The notes below the pieces were generated by a model. It was not told where the DNA came from, ran no database searches, and was given only the letters and a program-made list of their open reading frames with translations. From positions 1-64,000 of the forward strand of contig CANNZV010001064.1 of assembly GCA_947561585.1 (NCBI GenBank): DNA of 64,000 nt, read 5' to 3'. Position numbers and translations under genes: made by a program. Positions within the stretch are counted from its first letter, which is position 1; each line of letters opens with the position of its first letter. The DNA comes from Caprella mutica. Lineage: Eukaryota > Arthropoda > Malacostraca > Amphipoda > Caprellidae. Positions 33,761 through 46,152 of the stretch are shown piece by piece.

Positions 33761-33966
33761 ACACCACATTCACAAGTGAATTCACGAAAACTTATTTATT
33801 GAGATAAGTGTAGAAATTATTGAAATAAACACCTAATGTGACAATTTCTATCAAACTACCACTATATATATACCATAAGTGTACGAAATTGCGTAACGGT
33901 CAGATTGGCGTAACTTTCCCTCAAACATGCAATTAGCTTTAAGTACTAGTACAAGAATAGTAACCA

Positions 33967-36900
33967 CTATAAATTGGTACCAGACCGCTGACCACCATAA
34001 TCCCTGTAGGTGACTAGTCGTGCCAGTACTGGACAGTATGCTGATATGGTACTAGACACGATGGCCAGGAGGTAGCCATAACCTATGGAACAGGAACCTG
34101 TAACAAATTTGTTATTGTTCACTTTTTTCTGAGATATAAATCATTTTAAAAACATATGGATATAATTTATTTTTCAAGGAAGTAGAAATTTAAAAATATT
34201 CAGTACCTAAATAGAATTTATAGTGGGATATACGAGGAGATTGTCATCTTTTACTCTCCTACCATAACTTTTAGTTAGAGTGAAAGAATTATTTTAGTTA
34301 GGAGAAGAAAGGAGGGACTAACACTTATTTAAATAACCACCTGAGTTGTAGACTGATGCAGATCTGCCGCAGATGTCCTTAGCGAAGTGTGAGCCAAGCC
34401 CTAATGGGTACAACAGTAGACTCAGTAATTCCAGAGTAACTGAAGAGGAAGGGTTAAATGATTTCAATTTGGAGATAAAATATCTAGTCATGACATAGAC
34501 ATTAAATAAGGGAATATATAATCAGTTTTGCCAACTAGTTACAGGATAATTCATTTACGGTTCTTGCGAGAATAATGCGAGTTGCTGCCGAATTTATAAA
34601 ATTGACTAAATTTTCACCCATTAGCTATATTAAACAGATATCAAAATAATTCGATGGTAACAATTCAAAAATATATATATTATTCAGATCGATTGAAACT
34701 ATATTTTCCCTACCTAAATTTTTTTTATATAAAAATATGTATTTTCCATACCAAATATCACAAAAATTATATAGTATTAGTTACACCACACAGTGAAGGG
34801 TTAATCCAGAAAGAGACCTATGATGGGCCATAGAAGATAATAAAGGGGGATTAATCCCCACAAAAATTGTCTCTCTGTTCTCTAGGGTGACCAATCCTTT
34901 CGCCGAAACACTTTTGCCGCATGACACTTTTTCCAAACGACACTTTTGCCGATAATTAAAATAAAACTATACTTACTTTATAAATATAATGAGATATAAC
35001 ATTGATGTGTCGGCGAAAGTGTTGTTCGACGAAAGTATCGTTTAACGAAAGGGTCGTTCAACGAAAGTATCCTTCAACGAAAGTGTCGTTCAATGAATGT
35101 GTCGTTCAACGAATGTGTCGTTCAATGAAAGTATCCTTCAACGAAAGTGTAGTTCAACGAAAGTGCTGTTCAACGATTGTGTCGTTCAACGAACGTGTCG
35201 TTCAACGATTGTGTCGTTCATCGAATGGTTGTTCAACGAACGTGTCGTGTGGGCTAAGTGTTTTTTGACGAAAGGACCTAGAACTGTTTTTCCCAAGCGT
35301 ACCTGCCATGGCCTGCACGTTGCTGAGAAGAGACATGGCGTTCTTCTTCTCCCTATCCCTTAACACCATCACGAACAAGGGTCCCACCATCCCACTCAGG
35401 AAGAGGATGATTGCTGCTCCTCCGTACACGGACCCCACCAGGACCCACACCCCTGACCCGTGAGTTATCCTCCTGACGGTGCTAGGGTGGGTTGGGGGAG
35501 GGGATGTGAAAAGGGAGGTGTCGGAGGTGTGATTACGAACAGCTTCTAGGTACTCCAGGGTGACGTACTCTCTGTACCTGAAATAAAATTATATTGTAAT
35601 AGCGGTATATATAAAAACTGTTATGGATATGATAATAATTATTAAGGTTGTGACAATATGCTTTTGAAATCATAGAACATGAAAATATTATAGACGGAAA
35701 TAATTAAACACTAATGATTCGTTCTAAACCATTGGTATATACATAGTATTCCATACCATTTCATTATCTTCGTTTATGATATTCCTAATATCTATGATTT
35801 TAAAAGCATATTGTCACAACCCTAGTAACAACTCTTAAACCTTATAAAAAGATAGATCTTGAACTGTATTAAATTTATTTCAATAATTTTTTAAATATAT
35901 AATATATAACAGAAATAACTAGAAATACATGAAAATGTGATATGATTTCTCTTACAGTAATACTCCATCAGTTGGTGTACATTTCTTTAAAAAGAATACA
36001 GATTTACGGAATTTTATAGATCAAGGATAAGCATCTATTGACGAGAACATTAAACGTATAATAACCAAGTCCTTCTATAATTTCCTCTAACAAGATGAAT
36101 TGTCATGCAATCGTGTCTGTATTAAGATAAAAACAGTGGTACAAATGTGGTACACTTTGTCACAGTGATTGGTACATATTTCCATCACCTTCTCTATCGT
36201 ACTATACAAAGTGGTACAAATGTGTACCACTTTGTAGTCTATGTGTTAAGGAATGCTATTGAAGATAGTATACAATAAATTAATTTTTAGGAATAAAGTC
36301 AAGAAGGAATAAAAACAGTTAAAAAACTTCTACTCACAAATATTAGTTCTATTTTTTAATTAAAATTATTTATTTATATGCAAAAAGGAATTCCTTTAGT
36401 CATTTTAACTTTTTTCTGCTCAGTTACATGTTACATTAATTAGGATCTGTTGTATAAAAAAATATTTATCTTAACAGTTTTTTTTTCTTTCTTTAATTCG
36501 CTTAGTACATTATTAATGGAAAAGAATTTATGAACTGCTGAGATGTCCATGATTGAGTGAATCTAAGGAAAATCTAGTTTATATTTATAATCAAAAATGT
36601 TAATATCTCATCAAAATGAACATTTTAAAACCTCTGACATAACATTTTTATACTCTATGCTATAATATCATGGTCATCATTCAATTGAGGGACCAGAAGT
36701 GTGGATAGTTAAATTACACAAATATTGATACTATTGGGAACACGTTATTTTGAACGGGCAAGTACACTAGTAATACTTTTTACGTAAATATCTCTTGGAT
36801 GAATAGATCAAAGCATAATAAACTTGTGATATAATTGAACATTTTTCTTCCTATACTATCGTATCAAAAATTAAATAACTATGATAATTCTAAACCTAAA

Positions 36901-37915
36901 TCTAACCTTTAAATAATATATGTAATGATAATTAGGGGACGTTCTGAATTATCGGATAGTTCCAAATCTTCGATCAATTAAGAAAAATATATGATAATAT
37001 TTCTTCAACCTTTAAAGGTCCTCTCCAGGCTCCGGGACAAAAATGAGTTTATAACATAATATTATAGAACTAAGGTCTAGGATCATGATTCTGCAAACCG
37101 CACACAATTCGGTTCAGTATATATTTTATTATTTCTCTATAAAGTTTTTTAATACTCTGTGAGCAACAATTGAGCAAATCACTAATCTGATGCTCAAGAA
37201 GAAGATTGTACACTCTTTGTTTTGATTACAAATTTGAATTTGATAAACAAACCATACGTTTTCGGCTTTTATTTTAGATATTAATTTATTCCTAAAGTAT
37301 ATAAACGTTTCTATTATAAGTTCATTCAATTTTGTGCCTTTACACGAATATTAAATGGATTTATTAAACCTAATACCTAGTTGACAATCAAAACAAATGG
37401 TGTACATTCTTTTTCTTCAAGATGAAAAATTCTTAAATTAGTAAGTCGGAAGTAAAATAGGTTTTGTAGAGTTTTGAAAATAAAAATCTCTAAAAGCATA
37501 TAAAATTAAAAATATGCTACCAAATTCGATGGGGTTTGCAGCAAAATGATAAGAAACATTAGCCTCGTTGAATAAGGTAATAAAAATATTTGCTTGGATG
37601 GGACCTTTAATTATCTTAGTTGGTATCCATGATACCTGCAGGTATCATGAATACCATGTGAAAAGTTAAAAAATAATAACCATATACTTTCTTACGTGAT
37701 CGTAAGTGAATAACTGGCTGAAATCTTGTAGCTTACTAAGACACTTACCAATAATATACGCCAAATGCTGTGTCATACTCTACCACACTAGTGTTGATGT
37801 ACCAGGTACTGAGAGTGAGTGATGAGAGTGATACTAGTGATACCAGTAGACTGACTAGTGACCAGAGTAGTGCCACACACCAGGAGGTGCCTAGTGACCA
37901 GCCTTGTAACTTCAT
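33967..37915 (-). CDS. LHFPL2-like tetraspan membrane protein, complete 4-exon gene
   Basis: Exons: 37915-37749, 35577-35303, 34439-34341, 34097-33967 (TAG at 33967-33969); AG/GT borders, phases consistent, 223 codons. Order of parts: a first helix in the N-terminus (SWCVALLWSLVSLLVSLV, residues 11-30) followed by W-Y-I; a first loop with a possible N-glycosylation site (NHT, residue 71); helix 2 VWVLVGSVYGGAAIILFLSG (about 99-127); the pattern LLSNVQAMA-VTLELLSLLLYPLGLGS (helix 3, 138-163); the second loop with DICGRSASVYNSGSCSIGYG; helix 4 (185-207). The second-loop motif YP-G-GS---A---CG--A--Y--G-CS-G is that of the LHFPL family, closest in my recollection to LHFPL2. Vertebrate LHFPL proteins act as auxiliary subunits or membrane organisers (for example LHFPL5 with PCDH15 in hair cells); LHFPL2 itself is poorly understood. 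The start is the only ATG before helix 1. Confidence 0.85.
34886..35287. mobile_element. Foldback-like element FB1 with minisatellite arms
   Basis: Left arm 34886-34952 is built of TTTCGCCGAAACACTTTTGC-like units. The right arm 35008-35287 is built of about 16 units of 17 bp (GTTCAACGAAAGTGTC) and ends ACGAAAGGACCTAGAAC, the inverse of the left end type (GGTGACCAATCCTTTCGCCG). The middle is a short AT-rich spacer. Same architecture as the element at 53033. It lies in intron 2 of the LHFPL2-like gene. Confidence 0.75.
35643..35824. mobile_element. Family B MITE, copy 5 (full length)
   Basis: GGTTGTGACAATATGCTTTT at the left and the inverse AAAAGCATATTGTCACAACC, then CTAG, at the right; about 182 bp, in intron 1 of the LHFPL2-like gene. 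Confidence 0.9.
36936..37740. mobile_element. Family A MITE split by a TTAA element
   Basis: The left half (36936-37011: AGGGGACGTTCTGAATTATC) and the right half (37611-37740: GGTATCCATGATACC palindrome, then TTTCTTACGTGATCG) are the two parts of one family A copy, separated by the element at 37016-37606. Confidence 0.8.
37016..37606. mobile_element. 591-bp non-autonomous element with TTAA target duplication
   Basis: Flanked by TTAA at 37012-37015 and 37607-37610. The ends are AGGTCCTCTCCAGGC and, inverted, AGGTCCCATCCAAGC. A full second copy lies inverted at 61642-62221, also between TTAA sites, and a worn one at 3815-4170. TTAA duplication suggests mobilisation by a piggyBac-type transposase. 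No coding capacity. Confidence 0.82.
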
Positions 37916-38190
37916 GGTTATCCACTAGTGAGATGGACGGGACTCGATAGGAACATTGTGAAGAAAAATATTAAGGGATGATAAATCTACGGGATTAAAA
38001 ATGTTAATATCACTCAATATTTATGGGAACTCAGGTAATATGGATTTATTCCTGGAATATTAAGGGAATATCCAGGCTATTCCTTCTTTCCTGGGAAAAT
38101 ACAGTTAGACAATAATTACTATGAAGTATAACTTATTCTTTGAAGTATCATAAGTTATAGGAAGAACAGTTAAATATACCTAGAAAAAAA
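37916..38190. other. Upstream flank of the LHFPL2-like gene
   Basis: AT-rich, with GGGAATAT/ATATTAAGGGA-like short inverted words; no promoter motif assigned. Confidence 0.35.
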
Positions 38191-38690
38191 GTTATGGTGG
38201 GGAGAATGAAAGTTAATAGATGATTAAATCTTCTATGGCCCCACCATAGTTTTCTCTCTGGGTATCCCCTCTTTCTTCTATGACCCCACCATAACTCGAT
38301 CTTTGGGTATACCCTCTTAATCTTCTATGGCCCCACCATAGCTTTCTCTCTGGGTATCCCCTCTTTCTTCTATGACCCCACCATAACTCGATCTTTGGGT
38401 ATACCCTCTTAATCTTCTATGGCCCCACCATAGCTTTCTCTCTTGGTATAACCTCTTAATCTTCTATGGCCCCATCATAACTTTCTCTCTGGGTATACCC
38501 TCTTAATCTTCTAAGGCCCCACCATAACTTTCTCTCTTGGTAAACCCTCTTAATCTTCTATGGCCCCACCATAGCTTTCAATCTTTGGGTATACCCTCTT
38601 AAATTTCTATGGCCCCACCATAACTTTCTCTCTTGGTATAACCTCTTAATCTTCTATGGCCCAACCATAACTTCCTCTCTGCCAGTATTT
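38190..38690 (-). repeat. ~45-bp array of the TTATGGTGGGGCCATAGAAG family
   Basis: About 11 units reading (plus strand) CTTCTATGGCCCCACCATAA then CTTTCTCTCTGGGTATACCC. It begins with a facing copy (AGTTATGGTGGGGAGAATGA at 38191), so the array grew from one end of a hairpin-like element. Confidence 0.9.
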
Positions 38691-40495
38691 ACATAAATTC
38701 TAATTAAAGAAATCGTCTCACATTTCAGAAAACATTTTTTACTTGTGAACCGAATGTTCTAATATTTGCTTTATATACGTAACTTATGAAAATAAACACA
38801 TTTTGTTCGTGGGACTTTTTCGATCTAGGCATAAGTTTTTGAGAAAAAAAATTTCACTTCTTTCCGTAAATTTCAAAAAAATGGTACCTATGTCTATGAG
38901 GATAAATTGCTAGTAAAAAAACATAGAATCCTTTGAACATTTCTAATAAATAATTAAAAGCTGATTTATCATTTTATTCCCGTTTTATTTGGATGATGAT
39001 TAACTGAAACCCTAAAATTTTCGGCTTTTGAACTGTGATAAAACAGTAAATATTGTAAAAAATGGAAATATATTTCCATATTTTCTATGTTAGAAATCAC
39101 TCGAGGATTTCAAAACTGCCTTTTTTTCTAGTTGCATAAAAACTCATTTACTTCTATTCATTTTTTAGGTCTAAAATACACATTTTACAGGTGAGCCGAA
39201 AACGTAAAATATTTAGGCGAGATGTCAATGTTATCACTATGGATAAAGTTTGAATTGTTTATTTTTTTAGTTCTGTGATCTACAAATGATATAAATGCAT
39301 ATTTTAACCTGTGTGATAAAATCATGATTTCAATCAGCAAAATTAAATGATAATTTTCTCCAAAGAAATTAGAAATATTACTATTCTGCTATTTTCTTAA
39401 ATTTAAAATATCTTTATATTGCATATATATTATTTTAGTTTTATATTTTATTCATTTTTGGTATTTGATATTTTTTTGGTTATTTTTATAGAGCATACAT
39501 ACAATATTTTTTCCATTTCAGTATTTGGTTACCCTACATATAATAATTATTGTCCAATTACAGTAACATTACCAATACAATTCACGTGGCGAAGTTTCCT
39601 ACGGCGAATTTTCTTAGGGCAAACTTTCCGGTCACGATTTTAATAATAGCCTACTGACATTTTGTTCTTTTACTGTTTCAAGAAATAGAAGTAAAAAACC
39701 GTTAAAATATTATATTTTTTAAATAAATATAATTATGATGAAAATCTGGTTGCAAATTATTTCAAGAATAAAAGAAACTCTTAATTTATATATTGATAAC
39801 TGGTTATTGTATTTAATTATTTCCATTATTCAAGTCCATGGTAATTGTCCACCAGATTTGATTTACTCATGATAATATTTTTTAAATAAATAAAATATAA
39901 AAATAATGAAAAGATAATAGAAACACTGAAAAATTATTCTTTGGAAATATTTAAATAAAAATTGTATAGTATGTTTAAGAAGTAAATGAAACAACAAATA
40001 AGTAGAGCATAAATATTAGTTATTCATTAAAATAGGTACTTAATTACTATATAAAAATTAAAATACTGTAAATTGATAATTATTATAAGATTTCATTAAT
40101 CAAACATTATATTTAAATCAAGTTTAATCATAATAGAAGGTTAAATTGCGGAAGACATTTAATAAACGGAAGTTGAAATAAGTCTTACTAATAAAACCAT
40201 GAATTTTAACATTCGTTCATATTGGACAAATTTTTAAATTTCCCAGTCATGTGTGCTCTTTTCCAGACACTGACACTCTCACTCCTCACGCCGTGACACA
40301 CAGCCCCTAACTGACGTCACTGACCTGAATCCCAATGGAACTGGCACCCGAACACACTGCCAACTAAACAGCACCAAGACGAACTAGATGGCTTGAACAG
40401 TAGATATGAGCAGTGCCTCCTAAAAAAAGCATGGCCTGACAGGTAAATATTAGTTGAGCCACCTAAAAAAATGGCCTGAACAGCATAGTTTATTT
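38691..40495. other. AT-rich intergenic region
   Basis: Long AT-rich stretch without a gene. 39578-39636 is a solo terminal piece of the foldback family. 40240-40440 is less AT-rich but has no convincing frame. Confidence 0.45.
39578..39636 (-). mobile_element. Solo end of a foldback (FB) family element
   Basis: On the minus strand it reads GTGACCGGAAAGTTTGCCC..AAATTCGCCGTAGGAAACTTCGCC. It has the same GGTGACC... start and repeated TTCGCC words as the ends of the elements at 34886 and 53033. Confidence 0.6.
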
Positions 40496-40680
40496 TTCTC
40501 ATATTCCCTCCTCTTTTCTCTTATCCAACTATTCCCTTATTCCCTCTCTTCTCTCTCTTTCCCTCTTCTCTCTCCTTCTATTTTCTCTCTCTTCTTTCTC
40601 TCCTCTTCTCCTCTCTTTTTTCTTTTCCTCTTTTCTCTCTTGTTCTCTTCTTCCCTGTCTTCCCGTTTCTTCTCTCCATG
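40496..40680. repeat. Pyrimidine tract (CTT/CTC/CCT)
   Basis: About 180 bp almost entirely C and T on the plus strand. Open frames here are low-complexity artefacts. Confidence 0.9.
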
Positions 40681-41024
40681 AGAGGATAGAGGGGAGTTAG
40701 ATTTATTGCCACTGGGTCGAGTGATCAGAGGGAAATGGGCCACCAGATCAGGGCCAATGCCAAGCACAGTGTGCTAGTGTGCTTGGTGCCTATTTGTTTC
40801 TTTGCTGCGCATAACTTGTCAATAATATTGAGATTTTCTTGGATTTTTATTTCCATGAGTTTCAATTTTCCTTAATTTTACTTTCTTGCATTTTTAAATT
40901 TCTTGAATTTTGTTTTTCTCGAATTATAATTTTTCCGTATCTTTATTTTCTAGAAAGAAAATTATACTTGTTTTAATTTTTTTAATTTACATCATCTAGC
41001 AATTAAAAGACCCGATCCATATCT

Positions 41025-41048
41025 NNNNNNNNNNNNNNNNNNNNNNNN
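41025..41048. other. Assembly gap of 24 N
   Basis: N run directly before the first visible unit of the 42-bp satellite. The true size of the gap and of the array is unknown. Confidence 0.98.
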
Positions 41049-42205
41049 CCAAAGGTTATCATTTTAATCACAAGTGCCTATCCCTCTAATCCAAAGGTTG
41101 CCATTTTAATCACAAGTGCCTATCCCTCTAATCCAAAGGTTATCATTTTAATCACAAGTGCCTATCCCTCTAATCCAAAGGTTATCATTTTAATCACAAG
41201 TGCCTATCCCTCTAATCCAAAGGTTATCATTTTAATCACAAGTGCCTATGCCTATAATCCAAAGGTTATCATTTTAATCACAAGTGCCTATCCCTCTAAT
41301 CCAAAGGTTATCATTTTAATCACAAGTGCCTATCCCTCTAATCCAAAGGTTATCATTTTAATCACAAGTGCCTATCCCTCTAATCCAAAGGTTATCATTT
41401 TAATCACAAGTGCCTATCCCTCTAATCCAAAGGTTGCCATTTTAATCACAAGTGCCTATCCCTCTAATCCAAAGGTTATCATTTTAATCACAAGTGCCTA
41501 TCCCTCTAATCCAAAGGTTATCATTTTAATCACAAGTGCCTATCCCTCTAATCCAAAGGTTATCATTTTAATCACAAGTGCCTATGCCTATAATCCAAAG
41601 GTTATCATTTTAATCACAAGTGCCTATCCCTCTAATCCAAAGGTTATCATTTTAATCACAAGTGCCTATCCCTCTAATCCAAAGGTTATCATTTTAATCA
41701 CAAGTGCCTATCCCTTTAATCCAAAGGTTATCATTTTAATCACAAGTGCCTATTCCTCTAATCCAAAGGTTATCATTTTAATCACAAGTGCCTATCCCTC
41801 CATTCCAAAGGTTATCATTTTAATCACAAGTGCCTATCCCTCTAATCCAAAGGTTATCATTTTAGTCACAAGTGCCTATCCCTTTAATCCAAAGGTTATC
41901 ATTTTAATCACAAGTGCCTATTCCTCTAATCCAAAGGTTATCATTTTAATCACAAGTGCCTATCCCTCCATTCCAAAGGTTATCATTTTAATCACAAGTG
42001 CCTATCCCTCTAATCCAAAGGTTATCATTTTAGTCACAAGTGCCTATCCCTTTAATCCAAAGGTTATCATTTTAATCACAAGTGCCTATTCCTCTAATCC
42101 AAAGGTTATCATTTTAATCACAAGTGCCTATCCCTCCATTCCAAAGGTTATCATTTTAATCACAAGTGACTATCCCTTTAATCCAAAGGTTATCATTTTA
42201 ATCGT
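41049..42205. repeat. 42-bp satellite with higher-order structure
   Basis: About 27 units of 42 bp (CCAAAGGTTATCATTTTAAT then CACAAGTGCCTATCCCTCTA then AT). Variants recur 336 bp apart in the left half (GGTTGCC at 41095 and 41431; CCTATGCCTATAATCC at 41244 and 41580), an 8-unit period. In the right half a 4-unit, 168-bp period is visible (CCCTTTAAT / TTCCTCTAAT / CCCTCCATTCC / ATTTTAGTCAC). Confidence 0.97.
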
Positions 42206-43590
42206 TTCCATGTGCCACTCTACATGATTCTTCCCCCTAATCATAATAACACTTGCTTCAATCTTCTCTCCTGACGTAAATATTCATTTAAATACGGTGG
42301 GTTGCCGTACACTCTCGCTAGCAGCAACAGATGTTAGCTATGGCCAATAAAAACCATCCAGGAGGGCGCAACAATACGCTCCCACCTTAGCACGACCGTC
42401 TCACCGCTATTCATACGCCGTGTCAGTCAGGTCCTTTATCGCGGACGGTACCTAGGGTTTATAGGAATGGTAGGGTGGTATAGGAGTATCGGAATGAAGT
42501 AGATACAGAACGTACCTAGGATAGGGGAGTAGTAATCAGTATTGTGAGATTAGGCGATAGACGGGGGAGCTCTTCGATATGTGTGGGGGAAGAGATTGAT
42601 GAGTGCTATAGAGTGGGGGGAGGGGGGGGGGAAGTGGTGTGATGAAGGGGATGAAATATTTTCCTTTCAAAGAAAGTGCATGCTTGAGATTTCGATATTT
42701 TTTGGTAAAGTCTATTAATTTGGTTAGTTAAATTATTTTACAAAGCTAATAAATATATAAGACTATTTGAATTTGTCATACCTTTTTTCAAACTTCTATA
42801 CCCCTGTATCAACCAGTTTTATCCTCCACCACCCGATATAAAACACCATCCCCCAGTCTCAACCTCCAACACTCCCCCACCCCTTTAATAAATCCCCCAC
42901 CACCCAGTCTCGACCCCTACCCCCTATCACTCCCCCACCCCTCTAATAAATTCCCCCCATCAATCTCTGTCAGTACAATCTACATATTCCAACCCGTCAA
43001 ACTAAACATTTTCACAGTCGTGTGCGGAATGAGTGTGTGCCACCTGTAGATAGCAAGCTATGTGCATATGCTATGTAAATATAATGTCAATATACTATGT
43101 AAACATAATTTCAATATGCTATGCAAATTTGACTTCAATTTAAACTAGCATATGAACCGTCAATTTAGTTGTTTTGGTCTCACAGTTTCCATTACACAGG
43201 TATAGATTGTTCATTATTCAGGTACTCAGTTGGGTATGGTGAAGAAGTTAATAAAAATGCTATTGGTTAATATTATGGTCTGCATTATAAAGTGAAATCT
43301 GTTTTCTATTTCTTGGACTTATATTTTTTATTTGTCTAAATTGATGTTATTTAAAAAAGTAAATGTTTACTTTCTTTCCTATCCACACTTCCCTGTTTCT
43401 ATTCTCTTACTACTTCTATATCCACTCATCTTCTCCTTCCTATCCAATTTTATTTTATCCAATTACTCCACTTCTCCTATAATCCACCTCTTCCTCTCCC
43501 ATCCACACATATCCATCCTCTGCTTTTTTGACTGCTATCCATATTGTTCTCCTCATTCCACATCTACCTTATTCCTCTTGTCTTTCTATT
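42206..43590. other. GC-richer island then AT-rich DNA
   Basis: 42215-42480 is GC-richer (GGTGGGTTGCCGTACACTCT; GGCCAATAAAAACCATCCAG; GAGGGCGCAACAATACGC) and may hold a promoter or insulator; no gene could be attached. 42590-42640 is G-rich. 42830-42960 is a C-rich degenerate CCCCCACCACCCAGTCT repeat. 43330-43590 is pyrimidine-rich. Confidence 0.4.
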
Positions 43591-43594
43591 AACT

Positions 43595-44905
43595 TTATCC
43601 ATTTAATCCCTTTATACTATCTTTATCCACTCTTCCTCTTTCTACCATCTTTATCCACTCTTTCCCTTTCCTCCATCTTTATCCACTCTTTCTCTTTATT
43701 CCATCTTTATCCACTCTTACTCTTTATTCCATCTTTATCCACCCTTTCTTTTTCTTCCATCTTTATCCACTTTCCCTCTCTTCCATCTTTATCCACTTTC
43801 CCTCTCTTCCATCTTTATCCACTTTCCCTCTCTTCCATCTTTATCCACTCTTCCTCTTTCTTCCATCTTTATCCACCCTTTCTCTTTCTTCCATCTTTAT
43901 CCACTCTTCCTCATTCTTCCATCTTTATCCACTCTTCCTCTTTCTTCCATCTTTATCCACCCTTTCTCATTCTTCCATCTTTATCCACCCTTTCTCTTTC
44001 TTCTATTTTTATCCACTTTCCCTCTCTTCCATCTTTATCCACTTTCCCTCTCTTCCATCTTTATCCACTTTCCCTCTCTTCCACCTTTATCCACTCTTCC
44101 TCTTTCTTCCATCTTTATCCACTCTTCCTCTTTCTTCCATCTTTATCCACTCTTTCCCTTTCTTCCATCTTTATCCACCCTTTCTCTTTCTTCCATCTTT
44201 ATCCACTCTTTCCCTTTCTTCCATCTTTATCCACCCTTTCTCATTCTTCCATCTTTATCCACCCTTTCTCTTTCTTCTATCTCTATCCACTTTCCCTCTC
44301 TTCCATCTTTATCCACTTTCCCTCTCCTCCATCTTTATCCACTTTCCCTCTCTTCCACCTTTATCCACTCTTCCTCTTTCTTCCATCTTAATCCACTCTT
44401 CCTCTTTCTTCCATCTTTATCCACTCTTCCTCATTCTTCCATCTTTATCCACTCTTTCCCTTTCCTCCATCTTTATCCACTCTTCTTCTTTATTCCATCT
44501 TTATCCACTTTTCCTCTTTCTTCCATCTTCATCAACTCTTCCTCTTTCTTCCGTCTCTATCCACTCTTCATCTTTATTCCATCTTTATCCACTTTTCCTC
44601 TTTCTTCCATCTTTATCCACTCTTCCTCTTTCTTCCATCTTTATCCACCCTTCCTCTTTCTTCCATCTTTATCCACTTTTCCTCTTTCTTCCATCTTTAT
44701 CCACTCTTCTTCTTTCTTCCATCTTTATCCACTCTTCCTCTTTCTTTCATCTTTATCCACTCTTCCTCTCTTTTCCATCTTTATCCACTCTTCCAATTTC
44801 TTCCATCTTTATCAACTCTTCCTCTTTCTTCCATCTTTATCAACTCTTTCTCTTTCTTCCATCTTTATCAACTCTTTCCTTCTCTTCCATCTTTATCCAC
44901 CCCAT
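43595..44905. repeat. ~27-bp pyrimidine-rich array (TTCCATCTTTATCCACTC)
   Basis: About 48 units of 25-28 bp: TTCCATCTTTATCCACTCTT then CCTCTTTC. Sub-blocks of CCC-TCTC and CTC-TTTC types are duplicated. The 287-codon open frame across it has only Ser/Leu/Phe/Pro/Ile/His/Tyr/Thr and is an artefact. Confidence 0.95.
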
Positions 44906-45016
44906 CCCATCTTACATGACAGGTGTTGCACTAATCTCCTGTAAACTTTTTCCCAAATAGAGCATACCTTGTTTCGTAACTAAGTACCTTGTTCTCTAAC
45001 GCCAAAACCTTGTAAT

Positions 45017-45142
45017 GGAACACCCAAGGAAGCAAGAAGGGTGTCCGTCAACGTGTTCGTCTGTCAGGATGGACCCAATGTTCGAGACAGAGCTGTCGAA
45101 AATTCAGAATAATCGCAGAGAGAAAATTGTACTTTTGATGTA
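45017..45142 (+). CDS. Short open frame, uncertain
   Basis: 42 codons from ATGGAACACCCAAGG to TAG (MEHPRKQEGCPSTCSSVRMD...). It is in a less AT-rich patch between a satellite and AT-rich DNA. No family recognised and no splice evidence. Confidence 0.15.
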
Positions 45143-45613
45143 GACTCGTAGAGAATTATAATAACTTTATAATTTATTCACTTGTTATCATTATATATTT
45201 TTTCAATTATATCGTATGTTACATTTTACTCACCTAATCAAAACCCGCTATAATTTCACTTAAATAATTACTTTCAGTTAGGTTTTCCGATCAACTTATC
45301 ATACTGTTGAATGTGATCAAACAATTACTCCTCCTTTTCCATTGTTGCCCCTACATTGTTATCGCATTGTCCTACATTGTCCTGCATTGTCCCAATATCG
45401 TCCCAATATTGCCCGCAGAGTAGTTACTGCGGCCACTTAAACTAATGGTTTAATTCGGTAATTCGGTTTTGGGAGAAAATTGAAAAACTATCGGAAAAAT
45501 TGACTGGGCCAAATTTGGAAATTATTGAGTACTAACTTGATTGAAATGTTTTCAGTTGGATAATGCATATTGTGATTGATAAAAAGAATATTGGTACCAT
45601 TAATATATTGAGT

Positions 45614-45780
45614 AGGGTATGTGATTAATTATCGGATGGTTGCAAATCTTCGGTCACATAAGAAAAATGATAAGATAATTAATATTTATATGGTTATTTT
45701 AGTTGATATCCATGTTAAATAATGAGGTAATTAATTATTATATATTTTTTCTAATATAAAAAATATCTAATAATTGTTTA
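45614..45780. mobile_element. Family A MITE, diverged copy
   Basis: TAGGGTATGTGATTAATTAT, then CAAATCTTCGGTCACATAAG on the left; the right end is degraded. Confidence 0.6.
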
Positions 45781-45928
45781 TTTGATATTTTTGACTATTA
45801 TTTACCAAAAGAGGTTAGCAATACGATCAATGATAATCTTCCATAAGCCCACCATAACTCTATCTCAAAGAATAACCCTTAATTTCCAGATAAAATAACA
45901 GAAGTATTTCCTATATTATTTCTTGCAG

Positions 45929-46134
45929 TGCTTTCTAAACAAGAGAGGCAGCGGCGTGACCGTTTAATTACTTTTTTGGTGCTCATAAGCAATGTCCCCT
46001 TCTGGGTGACTATTGGGCCTCGCCACCCCTCACACAACAATAATACTCTTGTGGTGCAGAATCTCACTAGTGGTTATATCGATCACATCACACACATATT
46101 CTCCATCATTATTACTCAGGATCTACTTTTATGA
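45929..46134 (+). CDS. Candidate exon with a membrane segment, possibly otopetrin-like
   Basis: An acceptor-like TTATTTCTTGCAG at 45928 is followed by 68 open codons: LSKQERQRRDRLITFLVLIS, then NVPFWVTIGPRHPS..., ending in a stop at 46132. A basic stretch leading into ITFLVLISNVPFW recalls the penultimate region of otopetrin proton channels (K/R-R..VTFLL..N...W), but the last part does not carry the expected conserved end. It could be a decayed exon or chance. No partner exons were found. Confidence 0.22.
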
Positions 46135-46152
46135 GACGTGATCAGCCTGTAC

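Noticed and set aside
35002..35363. Cys/Arg/Ser-rich frames such as STKVSFNERVVQR
   Set aside because: They are the minisatellite arm of foldback element FB1; the right-hand part overlaps the real minus-strand tetraspan exon.
40317..40502. 61-codon minus-strand frame
   Set aside because: No conserved pattern, no splice partner; the patch is only slightly less AT-rich than its surroundings.
43528..44391. 287-codon plus-strand open frame
   Set aside because: It lies wholly in the ~27-bp pyrimidine-rich array and uses only the few residues that array can encode.
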